64,000 nt of DNA from Chloranthus sessilifolius (Eukaryota; Streptophyta; Magnoliopsida; Chloranthales; Chloranthaceae): the NCBI GenBank assembly GCA_021018995.1, contig CM037588.1:87952765-88016764 (forward strand), read 5' to 3'. The position numbers were made by a program, and so were the translations under genes. Numbering within the stretch: the first letter of the stretch is position 1; each line of letters opens with the position of its first letter. Shown here one piece after another: positions 43,585 through 54,484 of the stretch. Below the pieces are notes generated by a model, which was not told the origin of the DNA, did not search any database, and was given only the letters and a program-made list of their open reading frames with translations.

Positions 43585-45276
43585 TAGAAAATTCATTTTG
43601 TGTATACTGCATTTCTCATTCTTCTTGCCATCATTACTTTTGTTGTTTTTCTTTCTTGCATATATTTTTCCTCTGTTTTGGACCAGTGTGGACCCTGCTC
43701 CCCTTTGCTTTGGGGGTATGGTAGGTATGCCAATAAAATAAGTTAATGCTTGCTGCAGCTTATGATCAGTAGAACTTTTGAAAATGAAGTCATTTCACAC
43801 CTGTTGTTTTGAAAAATGAGGAAGTTAAAACTTTTTAAAATGAATTTCTACTGTAATTCTAAAGACTTTCATGAAGTAAATGTCAGGAAATTTCCAAAAG
43901 AAAATTGATGTTTTAGTAAACCTAAAATGAAGGAAAACAGTGAAGATATACCTCAAGAAGTTGATATAAAACCACACCCAGTGAGGTTTGGGCCTGAAAT
44001 GTATTCTTTGGAGGTATGCTTTGGCAATCTTTTCTGCTTTTTGGGACTATGTGAATCTGCTTACTTACACTAGAAGTTACACATATCCAAATCGAAATAA
44101 TTTGATAGCACTCATGATATTAAAGACATGATGTAAGGCCTCCTTTTGGACAGTTTGAACCTTACAAAGCCCCACCTTTTGAAACTGCCCTTGATACACA
44201 CCATTTGAGCTAAATAAATCTATGATTCCTTTGAAATCTCCCCCAATAAACCTCATCAACCTCATTTAGCCTAACCCTACCCCGAGAAGGCAGAAGATAA
44301 AGGAAGGAAGTGAGGAAGGAGAATTGAGTAACAATTTAATAGCAAAAGAAGGGTAAAAGTTGAAGGCAATGATGAAGCAATGAGAGGAATGTGGCATGTA
44401 GTGATGCTAATTGAAAAAGAAAAGCAAAATATTTGACCAAAACAAAAGAAAGAAGGCATGTTCATTGGAAGTTTGAAAAGAAAGAGAAAAGATGGCCACT
44501 TTGGCTCGAAATTCAAAAGAAGAAGATGAAACTATGTCAAGAAGAGTGGGTTCAGTATAACCACGACCTTGATTGACTTCTCAAATATGAACACCATTCC
44601 AACCCTTTTGAGAAATTTCACCCATAAGCCGAATAAAACCCAAGTAAAAGTCCTTCTTGATCAATGATGGATTGAGCTATCACATGGAGATAAGAATTTG
44701 TGTAATCTATGGTGAAAGGGAATTTATAACTAAAAGCAATGCCTATGCTCACTGCCATGATCCTATTTGAGGACAGAATCGCTCTTGATGTGAAATAGTA
44801 CAACCCTCTCATTTGCTTATTGAGTGAAAATCCTGGTGAGAATTGGGTTTAAAATCAACTGATTAGGGCAACATCGAAGCTGGATTCCTAAATCAAAGGC
44901 TAGCTGTTCGTTAATTTTCCCTGTAAATGGCCTCTGACATAAATCGACTGAGTAGTAATAAGAATTACTGCAGAATTTTAGTTTTAAACTGATATCTTTC
45001 TTGAAAAACCTTCTTACAAAATAACTGATGCAGGTGCGAATAATCAATTGAGGAAAGTGGCTGTAATAGAACTGCAGTGATCTTAACTAACTTATTGAAG
45101 AAGTTTGGGGGTACCTTCACTGAAAACCCTCAGGAGACTTCACTCCTCCACTAGGGATCACCTAGGGGTTTAAAAGGCTTGTTGCATATGCTAAATGCAA
45201 CTGTGCTCCCTACAAAAGTGGCTCTTTACTTTGTTCTTTTTATTATTCTTTTCTTTGCTCAGGGACTAGCAAAGCT
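43585..45276 (+). other. A2 non-coding 3' internal region
   Basis: About 1.7 kb without an ORF. Internal polypurine tract at 43703-43718, then a block colinear with A0 and A1 including a purine-rich stretch (44340-44490), GATGGATTGAGCTATCACATG (44664) and CTAGGGATCACCTAGGGG (45152). Confidence 0.7.
43703..43718 (+). promoter_or_regulatory. Internal polypurine tract (A2)
   Basis: CTTTGCTTTGGGGGTA, 1572 bp upstream of the 3' tract, again preceded by GTGTGGACCCTGCTC. Confidence 0.6.
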
Positions 45277-45290
45277 TAGGTTTGGGGGTG
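45277..45290 (+). promoter_or_regulatory. 3' polypurine tract (A2)
   Basis: TAGGTTTGGGGGTG directly precedes LTR start TGTTGACAAG. Confidence 0.88.
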
Positions 45291-47115
45291 TGTTGACAAG
45301 TGAAAAATACCAATTTTCACCCCTAAACTTAAGTCTTGATAGACCTTTGAGAGAACTAAATAAGTGTTTTAAGTGCCTAACAATAAAGACAAATTTTAAC
45401 CATAAAAACAGCTTAAAAGTGCCAAAAAGATGACAATCCATGTCAGTCCAAAGAAAGGAAGTGAAGAAACAACCTCATCAGCTGTTGAAAGGTCTAAAGT
45501 GAAGAGGCAAAGACCTGTAAGAGAAGCAGGGAACAATTCGACCAGAGAAATGCACTACAGAGTTCTTTTCGCAAAGAACCTGCACTTTTCGTAAAGAACC
45601 TTGAACTCTGCGAAAAGGACTAAAACTCCAGGCTTAGCTTTCGAAGAGCATCTAAACTCCTCGAAGAGAAGATTGAACTTTGCGAAAAGGAGAAAACACA
45701 ATTCGAAGAGAAGATTGAACATTGCGAAAAGAGATTCAGAAGTCACAGCACTCTGTGAAAAGGTATTCTGAAGATTCACAACTTTAACAAGGGCAATTCA
45801 GTAATCTGTTGCACGCGTCCCAATGCATTTTAAAACCTAGGGACATTCCAGAGGGTTCTAAGCATGAAGCGAAGGAATATTTCACCCCACGTGAGCACCT
45901 AGAGAGGGAATAACTTGGCAGGAACTTCTAGAAACTCTAAACAAACTTTCAAAATGCATAACAGAATTGATGCCTTTTTTACCTGATTGGTTGAACCAGA
46001 TCGAGGAATTCTAATTGGCCAGAACAGATCTGGATCCCCGTGCTCGACTACCATTGGTAAATACAGATCTGAGAACCTCTGATTGGTTGATACACATCTG
46101 AGCTGGACCTGGGGAAAGCTATAAATAGACGAAGCATTTGCCCAATTAGGGCATCCAGATTTTGAGTTTCATTTCTAATCTCCCATTTCCCAGCCAGACA
46201 ACTTGTCTGCAATCCTTGTAATAGCCTACTTTGTACTTGCATTTGAGAGCTATGAGATACTACTGTAACTCAAAGGAGAGTTTGCATCCAAGACTGCAAA
46301 TCCGAGAGCTGTTAAGCCGTGCTCTGTAATTGTAATGGTGGATTTTAAAAGGTTGCTGTAAACTATGCATTCTCCATTGGACTCATGTCAAGGGTTCCCT
46401 CTGATCTCCTCAGTACATTAGACTCCTTTAGATTCATTGTTTTGCATGCAATTTCCCTTGATTCATTAATCCTGTGAGAATTAGTGTTGGTAACCTAGTC
46501 TCTTACAACATTTGTAGTGATGTTTTTTGTTCTGAATTGAGGATTTGGATTAAAGACTATTGGATGGTTTGTGGCCATTAAAGTGGACAGACCATAGCCA
46601 TAAGTGTAAGCCTAATCCTTGAATTAGATTTATCTCTCTTACATCTGTGCTTGTAGCCAGATGAAGATTGGATCACCTCTGTTGAGCTGCAGTTATTCTC
46701 ATTAGATTTCAAAGACCAAATCAGATTTAGATATTACTTCTCCATCTTTGTTTCAATCATTCCCCCAACTCGGATCTGGATCATTTAGTTTAAATTTTTC
46801 TTTGTTTTTAGTTAGTTAAACGTGACAAATTCAAACCTCTCATCTTATCAGTTTTCTAGATAGGATAAGAAGCCAGATCTGGTAGCTCAGATCTGGAGGT
46901 TTATCTTACATTTTAGAAAAATTCTCTGTGGACGATCTTTCACTCACTTACTTTTAAAACTTGCTACAATTGGCCCTAATCTTGCAGGCTAATTCTCTTC
47001 TAACTGTGCTAATATTTCTTTATTTGGTTATATAGTCTAGAGCCACTGTAATTTAGCAGCTATAAATCTGTTTTCAAAACTCACATAAATCAAGCACACT
47101 AAGAAGTAAACAACA
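45291..47115 (+). repeat. A2 3' LTR (1825 bp)
   Basis: Paired with 32878-34699. TTCGAA cluster 45535-45765, TATA 46119-46128, hairpin 46564-46595. Followed by target duplicate GCAGC (47116-47120). Confidence 0.92.
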
Positions 47116-47416
47116 GCAGCCATACCTTTTTAGCTCTCAGGACCAACCTATGATCTACAGCAAGTCCCGCTGAGATAGGAGAAAACAAATGCTAATGCCG
47201 ACAGCAGCGACAGGGAGGGGGCAGTGGACTTCGTTACCAGATCAAGAAGAGTCTCAAAATAGCCCGAGGCAACAACACTAGCAGCACAAACCCAACCCGA
47301 AGGAAAGAAAGACAGCATAGTAAACCCCTTCGAGAAGATGAGTCGAGAACATATACTGGAGACTCAGCTGAGAAGAATGTCTGCCCATATACTATGGGAT
47401 TTGTTGATGACGTCCC
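47116..47416 (+). pseudogene. T1 gag end / protease start, cut by T2
   Basis: After the A2 target site the T1 sequence resumes. 47337-47411 encodes MSREHILETQLRR and WDLLMTSL, equivalent to the start of the T2 protease ORF (54485: MVREHILETQLKR, WDLLITSP). It ends at 47416, where the T2 LTR begins; GTCCC (47412-47416) is the putative T2 target site. Confidence 0.7.
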
Positions 47417-49011
47417 TGTAGACACCCAAATTCGGCCCAAGGCCCGATCAATCTGTACTTCGAGAGAGATGTACGCCTGTGCCCCCGATGGCACCCCCTG
47501 AGCCCTTAGAAACGTCCCTAGACCAGTAGAAATCACCCTAAGACCTTTAGAGCCATTCCCCCAATCCTTAGAAGTCACCCCTACACCCTAGAATCCCTTC
47601 CCAGACCTACCTTAAACCCTTCTGGCGGTTGATGGGAGGAGAGCTACAGAATTTCACACAGATAATTTCCAAGGGTGAGCCATATATCATTGGAAAGAGG
47701 ACTTCTCTAGATTTCCAACAAGCTAATGATCACCCAATTTGGAGCTATGGTTCAAAAGTTATGGCCGATTGAAGTTTCACATAAAATCATAGGACTTTTA
47801 CTCAGGCATAGATATTACATACGCCCAGCCATTTTTACCCCAGATTAGTCAGGAGTATATATTATATACGCCTGCCTATTTTGAGGAAAATTTGGCCGGG
47901 CATATATAATATATACGCCCAGTATAGGTGGGACCCACCACGGACTTCATCTTCTCAAAACTCCCCTGATTTTGGTGAAATATACTGTTCCTAAACTGGG
48001 CGTATATAATATATATGCCTAGCTTAGCTACAGTAACTATCATCGGTTGCTCGAATTTCCTTCATCTAGTTTGACCCTTTGACCATCCCCTTAGTTAAGG
48101 TGGGTGTCATGAGCTTGGTTGCACCCTCTTTGAGCTTATTGGCAACCCTTAAGTCACCTTTGGTCTCAGCCCATCATCTGCCATTGAAATCAGTTTCCCC
48201 AAAACCCTGGGACCTGGAAAACCTAGAAAACCTTAGATGGGGAGATTACCTAATTGCTAAACCCATTAGCTCTTAATTAAGCCCCTAATCCACCTCTTCT
48301 CTATAAATAGAGAGGCCCCCCTCTTCCTTAAGGGTTAGAAAAAATTGGAGGTTAAGGATTTGGAGCTCAAGAGAGAACCCTAGTGAGAGAAAATGAACTT
48401 ATTTACCAGAATTCCAGCAAGCTTAGTTCATCTTTTCCAATCCATTTCAACCATTAGATCACTCCCTTTAGCTAAATTCTAGCCTTTGGCCTTACCCTAC
48501 ACTTCCTATTTTATTGAATCCTAGCATTAGAACCCATTTTCACACGATTTAAGCCATCAGAAGCATGCCAAAGCGAAGATCGTCCACGGTGCAACAAGGG
48601 CCCGTGAGCTCCGGCTCACCCCTCTCTTCCTCTACCTTCTTGGTGTCTCCTCCGTCCAAGGATTCAAGTCATTATGCCGCCAAAATTTTGGTTTGGCTCA
48701 AAGCTTGAAAGGACCGTATTGCCTTCGGGGAAGGGGAAGCTCCGCCCTTTTTATTTTTATTTTGGCCATAGATAGAGACCGCTACGTGCGGGTTGATCGG
48801 GTGCCTAAACCCTTCCCGATCGATAACCGAAGCCCCTACCCTAGAGCCTTTGGCAAAGACCGGTAAATCAGAGTCATATTTAGCACTTCGATGCTCAAAA
48901 TATCGATATGATGGTTTCCTGGGTCACCAAAAGCTCCGGGTGGCGACTCTACATTTTCGTTGAAAGCGAGCGCATCACTGCGACGGGCTCGAGAGGATCC
49001 ACGGTCGCACA
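47417..49011 (+). repeat. T2 5' LTR (1595 bp)
   Basis: Begins TGTAGACACCCAAATTCGGC and ends ...GTCGCACA. Contains four GCGTATATA-A-TATATACGC-type palindromes (47812-48022), TATA CTATAAATAG (48301-48310) and the CCTTCCCGATCGATAACCGA block (48811). The backbone aligns with the T1 LTR throughout. Confidence 0.85.
47812..48022 (+). repeat. Four palindromes of the GCGTATATA-A-TATATACGC type in T2 U3
   Basis: Copies near 47812 (degenerate), 47850-47872, 47899-47919 and 47999-48018. Arms of 9-10 bp around a central A, each flanked by CAGG/CCGG and CCAG/CCTG. They lie at the same LTR offset as the T1 palindromes (about 395-600 bp). Confidence 0.85.
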
Positions 49012-49013
49012 GA

Positions 49014-49031
49014 TGGCGACTCTGCTGGGGA
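49014..49031 (+). promoter_or_regulatory. T2 primer binding site
   Basis: TGGCGACTCTGCTGGGGA, two bases after the LTR. It matches the Tat/Ogre-type site (tRNA-Arg from memory). Confidence 0.8.
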
Positions 49032-50502
49032 TTTCACCCTAGCGCTTCCCCTCTTGTTGGCCTTTCCTTTTATTTTATTATTTTACTAACCATGGCTGTT
49101 TTTTTTATTCTAATTTGCTACTATTTTTCGTTATTTTTTGTTGTTTTTACTAACATACTCACCCCTACAATTCAGTCCTTTCCATGCCTTAGCCGTTTGG
49201 CGGGCCTACTTGCGCCTTAAATTTCAGCTTTTACGATTCTTGTCATATAAGCCGCCTTAGCCGTTTGGCGGGCCCGCTTGCATTTATTTTCACGTCATTT
49301 AAATTTCGGTCATTTACAAGCCCTAGCCGTTTTGGCTGGCCTACTTGCGCACTTTATTTCGGTCATCATATTTCACCTTTGAGCGCTGGCTCGTTGAGGC
49401 GGCACTGGTTTGCCATCCCTAACCTGATTTTGGACTTAATCTCACTCCCCTATAAAAGTTTGTAATTAAAAGTGAACCAACAGTATGGGGACATAATTGA
49501 ATTTATTTTTGAGTTGTTGGGCAGTTTTCGGGGGGTTTAGGCACAGATACAATTTACCCGGTTCCCAGTAAGGGGGCAGCCCTAGTGGTGATGATCCTGA
49601 AAAGAACCACCCCTTCCAGTACCTGGGAAGGCGCTTGCGCCGGAGGTATATCGGTTGGGTTGCCAATTCCGATCAAGCTGTAAAACCCGCATTGGTGAGA
49701 GCGTAGAAAACCCAAAATTCAGCCGTGTATCCCTAGGAAACGGAAAGGAGGGACCCGATAACATACACAGCAGTCCCCGGGAGCATTTCTCCCAAGAAAC
49801 CAGTTCAAAGACCCACATTCGGGCTTGCTGTCCACTGTCAAAATATAATTGACAGAACCTTTTGCCCGGCGTATATAATATATACCAAATTAAAATCCTC
49901 AGATTTAAGCGGATATATAATATATCGCCACCAATCTGTATTTTTTGGTGGCGTGCATATATATACGCCAAAGATATATAGATCCCAACTTGAGGCCCAA
50001 TCCACCACCCCAATTCCCCGATTAGCGGTATTAGTGTCCGCGGTAGCCTCCCACATTCTCTAACACCCAATATGCCCCCGCCCAGTCAAAAGAAGGCGAC
50101 TTCTTATTGATTTGCTCTGGGGGATTGGGTCATTTGCGTGGATTCCCTCGTCTTCAATAGAACGAAAGGGTTCCCTTTCGCTTCTTTCGAAGTGTGTCGG
50201 ATCCCGCCGTGGGACCTACTAAAGGCGCATATGTCGCCCGAAACGGGAGTTGACCCTGGGCACCAGGTCATCATTCATCTAAGTAGAGGGGAGTTAATTG
50301 CTATTTAAAAAAAAAAGGGAGAAAGAAAATCCTCATCTTCAAAAAATCCACCTTCAAAAAAAAAAAATCAATCAAAATCAAAAATCAAAAATAACAACAA
50401 AAAATTCACTTTTCAAAAACAAAAAAAATAAAATCATCATCATTTTCCAAAACCCAAAAAAAAAGAACACACAAAGAAAAACAATCAAAAATATACCTTT
50501 GT
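49032..50502 (+). other. T2 untranslated leader with repeats and palindromes
   Basis: No ORF. Three copies of the CCTTAGCCGTTTGGCGGGCC-type leader repeat (49182-49345) match those of T1. Further family palindromes are at 49868-49885, 49910-49930 and 49952-49973. An A-rich stretch (50306-50500) leads to gag. The same order is found in T1 (18532-19982). Confidence 0.7.
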
Positions 50503-52182
50503 GTGCCCGTCACTACGGCGACCTCAAACCCGGCCCGTAGGAGAAGAACAAGGAAGGTATTTGGCCCTTACCCGCGACATCGGTACAACACTCGTCAGCG
50601 GATCATGTCAAGAGCCGATACATCCCCACCATCATCCCCTTCCCATTCTCGGATAGGAGAAGACCCGATCTCCGACACCTTCACCCAAACCAGGTTCGAT
50701 ATCACGGGCCCATTTGGGGCACCCGTGTTCACCTCCACTTCATCCCCTTCCCTCACATTCTCCCAACATACCCCTTTTTCATCCCCTACTGAAACCCCTC
50801 ATTTCCCAACCGATCCCTACATCCCCATCTCCCATCCAAACACCCTTACCGCATCCCCATACTTCCAAAGACCCCCTAGGGAGTCCCATCCCCCGCCTAC
50901 TTCCCACGTTCCATCCCTCTCATCACCCATGCCCCCAACATCCTACATCCCATCCACCCCATCTCACATACCATTCCCACCACATGGCCCATCCACATCC
51001 CAACATACCCCCCCATTTACCCGGATCATGCCCAACTTCTCCCAACCACCTCCATCCTTAAGTGATCCATCATCCCCCACTCTCACACCTGAATCCATGC
51101 CCTCGATGGAGGACATGAGAACGATGTAAGCTCCGTGGGCTGCTTCTCGCAACCCTACCTCTCAAACCCTGCATCCAAATCTCCAAAACCTCCGTACCTC
51201 ATTCCCTCCTAACCATGCCCAACCACCCATCGTCCATACCTCCTAAAATCCCCCACCTCAATTCCAGACCCAAACCCACACAAATCCATGGGCCCCAGCC
51301 CAAACACCTCTAGAGCCAGGGGCCCAGGCCCAAAACCCTCAAAACCCATGGGCCCAAGCCCAAGCCCATCAGGCCCAGGTCCCAGCCCAAACACCTCCAA
51401 ATCCATGGGCTCAAGCCCAAGCCCATCAGACCCAGGCCCAAGCCCAAAACCCTCAAAACCCATGGGCCCAAGCCCAAGCCCATCAGACCCAGGTCCAGGT
51501 CCAAGCCCTCCAGGGCCTTTGGACCCAAACCTATCAAACCCAAGCCCAGGGCCCATGGACACAAACCCAACCCCCTCATGGCCCAGTAATCCAAACTCAA
51601 CAAGGCCCAGTGGCCCAAAGTCATATTAAGACCCACACCCAGGCCCAAGGCCCGTCAGTCCAAGCCTTCCAAAACCATCAAACCCAAATCCCTCAAACCC
51701 AAGGCCCATCCGCCCATGCTCATCAAAGCCCATTCACAAACCCCATACCCCCCCACCAATACCCTTCATTCACCTATACCCCTTACGCCCCCATCCCACC
51801 TCCAACGGGAAATCCAATCCATCCCATTCCTCAAAACCACAACATCCCACCACCTCAATCACACCCCCATCACCCCCAGAACGTGCACCCAACTCAGCAC
51901 ATCACTTACACACAAACCGCTCATCCATTTATCCCCTCCCATCCCCTACAAACCATATGGCCTCACCAGTTCATCCAACCCATCACCCCCCAAGTCCAAA
52001 TAGCAGAGCTCGCCCCTCACCAATATAATGATGAACAGTATGAGGATGAGATTCGCAACAATGGAGGAGTTGCCAGTTTTAACCCTCCCGGGCCCACCAT
52101 CATCACACCTAGGGTCGAACCAAAATCGGGGAAGGGTCCTCAGCCTCAAAGGAACCAGAGCAAATTGAAAGAACAAAGATAG
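50503..52182 (+). pseudogene. T2 gag N-terminus and proline-rich region
   Basis: Basic start (RRRRTRKVFGPYPRHRYNTR), then DITGPFGAPVF and a long Pro/Ser/Thr-rich region to the TAA at 51127. 51288-51629 encodes a repeat protein with units of about 19-20 residues built on KPMGPSPSPSDPGPSP (at least three copies). Then 51610-52182 is Pro/His/Gln-rich and ends near EDEIRNNGGVASF. Frames change between blocks. Extended proline-rich Gag is typical of Tat/Ogre elements. Confidence 0.7.
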
Positions 52183-52202
52183 ATGTAATACGTAAGTAGC
52201 TG

Positions 52203-53337
52203 ATGAAGATGGGAGGAATGGAACTACACTCAATGGACTTTTCAGACTTATGTCTGTTCTCTGATGTACCCTTGCCACAGAAATTCAAGATGCCATCATT
52301 CGATAAGTATAATGGCACTGGCAATCCCATCGCCCACTTAAAATTTTACTGCGGGGATATGTGCCAGTATGGCGGAGATGAACGATTCTTCATCAAAGTG
52401 TTCCAGAAGAGTTTGACGGGCCTAGCACTGAGATGGTTCACATCCCTGGAACCATCCATGATAAAAAATTGGAAAGACCTGACACGATTATTTCAAGAAC
52501 AATATGTCTATAACATAGACATAGAACCAAGAAAGTCAGATTTGGCCCGATTAAAGCAGAGACATAGTGAAACATTCAGTGCTTACTTGGGGAGGTGGAA
52601 GGCCTTAGCCGCTCAGGTAACTCATCGAATTCCTGATGATGAGTAGATTGAGTTGATAACCAAGGGAGCCCTCTTAGTCATCGCAGATTTTTTAGTATAT
52701 CAGCAGCAGTCATGTTTTGCTGATCTGATTCGAGACGCAAATCGTTGCGAAGACGCCATTAGAGAGGGCAGGTTAGGAAGGAATGTGGCCAACGGGGCCA
52801 CCGGGGTTCGAAAAGCCGTCGAACCAAGAATTGAAAGAAGACCAGGGACAGAGGTACAAAACATTGTTTACCCCCCAGGCCAATACCAATGCCCCCCTGA
52901 TACAACTCCAGGTTACACAACCACCCCCGACCCGTTTCGAGCAAGTACCAAGGCCAAGCAACGAACCAAGAGCCCCGTTTACACCGGAACAGATGAAAGC
53001 ACATTTTGAACGAGTATTCACCCCGTTGGGGCAATCCTTGAGTGTCTTACTGCCGGTATTACTACAGAAAGGCCTGGTCAATTTACTCCAACCTCGCCCA
53101 CCACCCCACCCAATACCAAGGAATTATGATCCGAATCGCATTGCAATTTCCTGGACCCACTACGGACCGGTGCTTCCCATTAAAACACATAGTCCAAGAT
53201 CCGATAGAGGCGGAAAGATCATTCCCCGCCCCTTCCTCAAGGGCGAACGAATATCCATCAAGTCCCTCTACCATCACATCTGTGGAGGCCCTGTGCCTAA
53301 CATACATTGGATAGAGGAAGGAAGAAGAAGAGTTTGA
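52203..53337 (+). pseudogene. T2 gag capsid core and nucleocapsid
   Basis: Core: MKMGGMELHSMDFSDLCLF, KFKMPSFDKYNGTGNPIAHL, MCQYGGDERFFIKVFQKSLT, RWFTSLEP and FQEQYVYNIDIEPRKSDLAR, then TAG (52645) and QQQSCFADLIRDANRCEDAI (52703-52770). FTPLGQSLSVLLPVLLQKGL (53018) precedes a damaged zinc motif (about 53133-53175, CNF and DRCFPLKH in a shifted frame, His lost). T1 31167-32160 is the homologue. Confidence 0.8.
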
Positions 53338-54484
53338 CCCTTCGATTATATTAGTAATCGAGGAATTATCACTCCCGTGTCGAGAGATGAACTATTTGTT
53401 GGGGTGATCGAGCCATTGTATCTAGCCGACTATTTTCCCACACCAGATACCAAGAGGAGCCCTTAGATTTAGGGCAATATTCTCCACCCCGCTCCACCTA
53501 TCAAATCCAAACGGGCAGCCCGCAATCATGCATCCACCCCATGCCCAATTTACCCCATACACCCTCCACACACACAAATCATCCTGCTCTCACGCAACTC
53601 GCCATCCCCATATTATCCTACCCCATACACACCCTCAAGTCCCTCCACCCAATACATTACTCCGCCATCCCCAAGTTAACCCATTCGATACACACCTTCA
53701 AATCCCACCACCCAATTTACCCCATACACCCCTCCATCGCCCCCGAATCACCCCACTCCATGCACAACTCCACCATCCCCAATCTATCCATTTCATCTAC
53801 TAACCCCTCATCATCCCACCATGCCACAAACCCTTTATACCCCCCCATTCCACCCACTACCCCGCCATGCCCCAATCCATCCCACTCATGCACAACTCCA
53901 TCATCCCCAATTTACCCCACTTCATCCACAAACCCACCACCATCCCATCATACCTCCCCATATACAAACCTTCATATCCCTATCGCCTCAACACGCATCT
54001 CCCCATCCCTCCATCCCACCACACTCCCACCCATCCCTTCGCTATTTTGGCCCCAATCTAACTCCACCCCCACTCATGCAAGCAACCCTCACCCAATCTC
54101 TCATCACCCAATCACCACTGGTCCTACCATGCCTGTGTAATACCAAAGACAAGCCCCTCCGTGCGCCCATAACTCCAATTTTGCCAATTCCCCCCACTAC
54201 CATTCCACCCCCCATTGGAGTTAACCTGGTTGGACCCGAGAAACCAGTATATCTAGCCTAATCCTCCCAGGAATCCTCACGCACTCCTTTTCTCATCCCA
54301 AAACCTACTTATGACCCGCATCAAGTACCGTTGAGCTATGAACAGACGGACATGAATGTCGGGTGCAACCAAAAAGGGGATGTTAAATTTGTTACCCGAT
54401 CGGATTTCAATTTCGCCCAAGCATTAGGGGGACCGAGGAGAAGAAAAGAAGAAAGAATAGGCCGCGAGAAATCCCTTTAAAAAA
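53338..54484 (+). other. T2 proline/histidine-rich low-complexity gag tail
   Basis: C-rich sequence (CCCCATACACCC, CCATCCCCAA) readable in all three + frames as Pro/His/Thr/Ser-rich peptide. One of them was probably the Gag-protease linker. There is no domain. T1 32165-32877 is equivalent. Confidence 0.5.

Larger units (their letters stand above)
32878..47115 (+). mobile_element. A2: complete Athila-type retrotransposon, 14.2 kb, with 5-bp TSDs
   Basis: The 5' LTR is 32878-34699 and the 3' LTR 45291-47115, both TGTTGACAAG...AACAACA. The target duplication GCAGC is present at 32873-32877 and 47116-47120. Order: LTR, PBS, gag, protease, RT, RNase H, integrase, motif cluster, accessory ORF, non-coding block, polypurine tract, LTR. 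LTR divergence by eye is a few percent, so it is a relatively young insertion, yet most ORFs are broken. It was inserted in the gag tail of T1. Confidence 0.93.
16925..47416 (+). mobile_element. T1: Tat/Ogre-type element in three pieces (16925-20322, 30410-32877, 47116-47416)
   Basis: The 5' LTR begins TGTAGACACCCAAATTTGGC, the same start as T2 at 47417. Following the pieces in order gives LTR, PBS, leader and gag N-terminus; then proline-rich gag, gag core and zinc-knuckle region; then the start of the protease frame, which matches T2 at 54485 (REHILETQL, AHI, WDLL). The gaps are filled by A1 and A2, and the third piece ends where T2 begins. The remainder of T1 lies beyond 64000. TSDs cannot be checked in this window. 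Confidence 0.8.

Noticed and set aside
1530..47120. GCAGC at both the A2 and reverse-LTR insertion sites as a target preference
   Set aside because: Only two cases, and in element orientation they read GCAGC and GCTGC; coincidence cannot be excluded.
51209..51648. Minus-strand Gly/Leu-rich ORFs of about 115 aa
   Set aside because: Reverse complement of the proline-repeat gag region of T2; no motif of their own.
53527..54261. Overlapping Pro/His-rich ORFs in three + frames as separate genes
   Set aside because: Low-complexity C-rich sequence is open in all frames. It is best seen as the decayed gag tail of T2.
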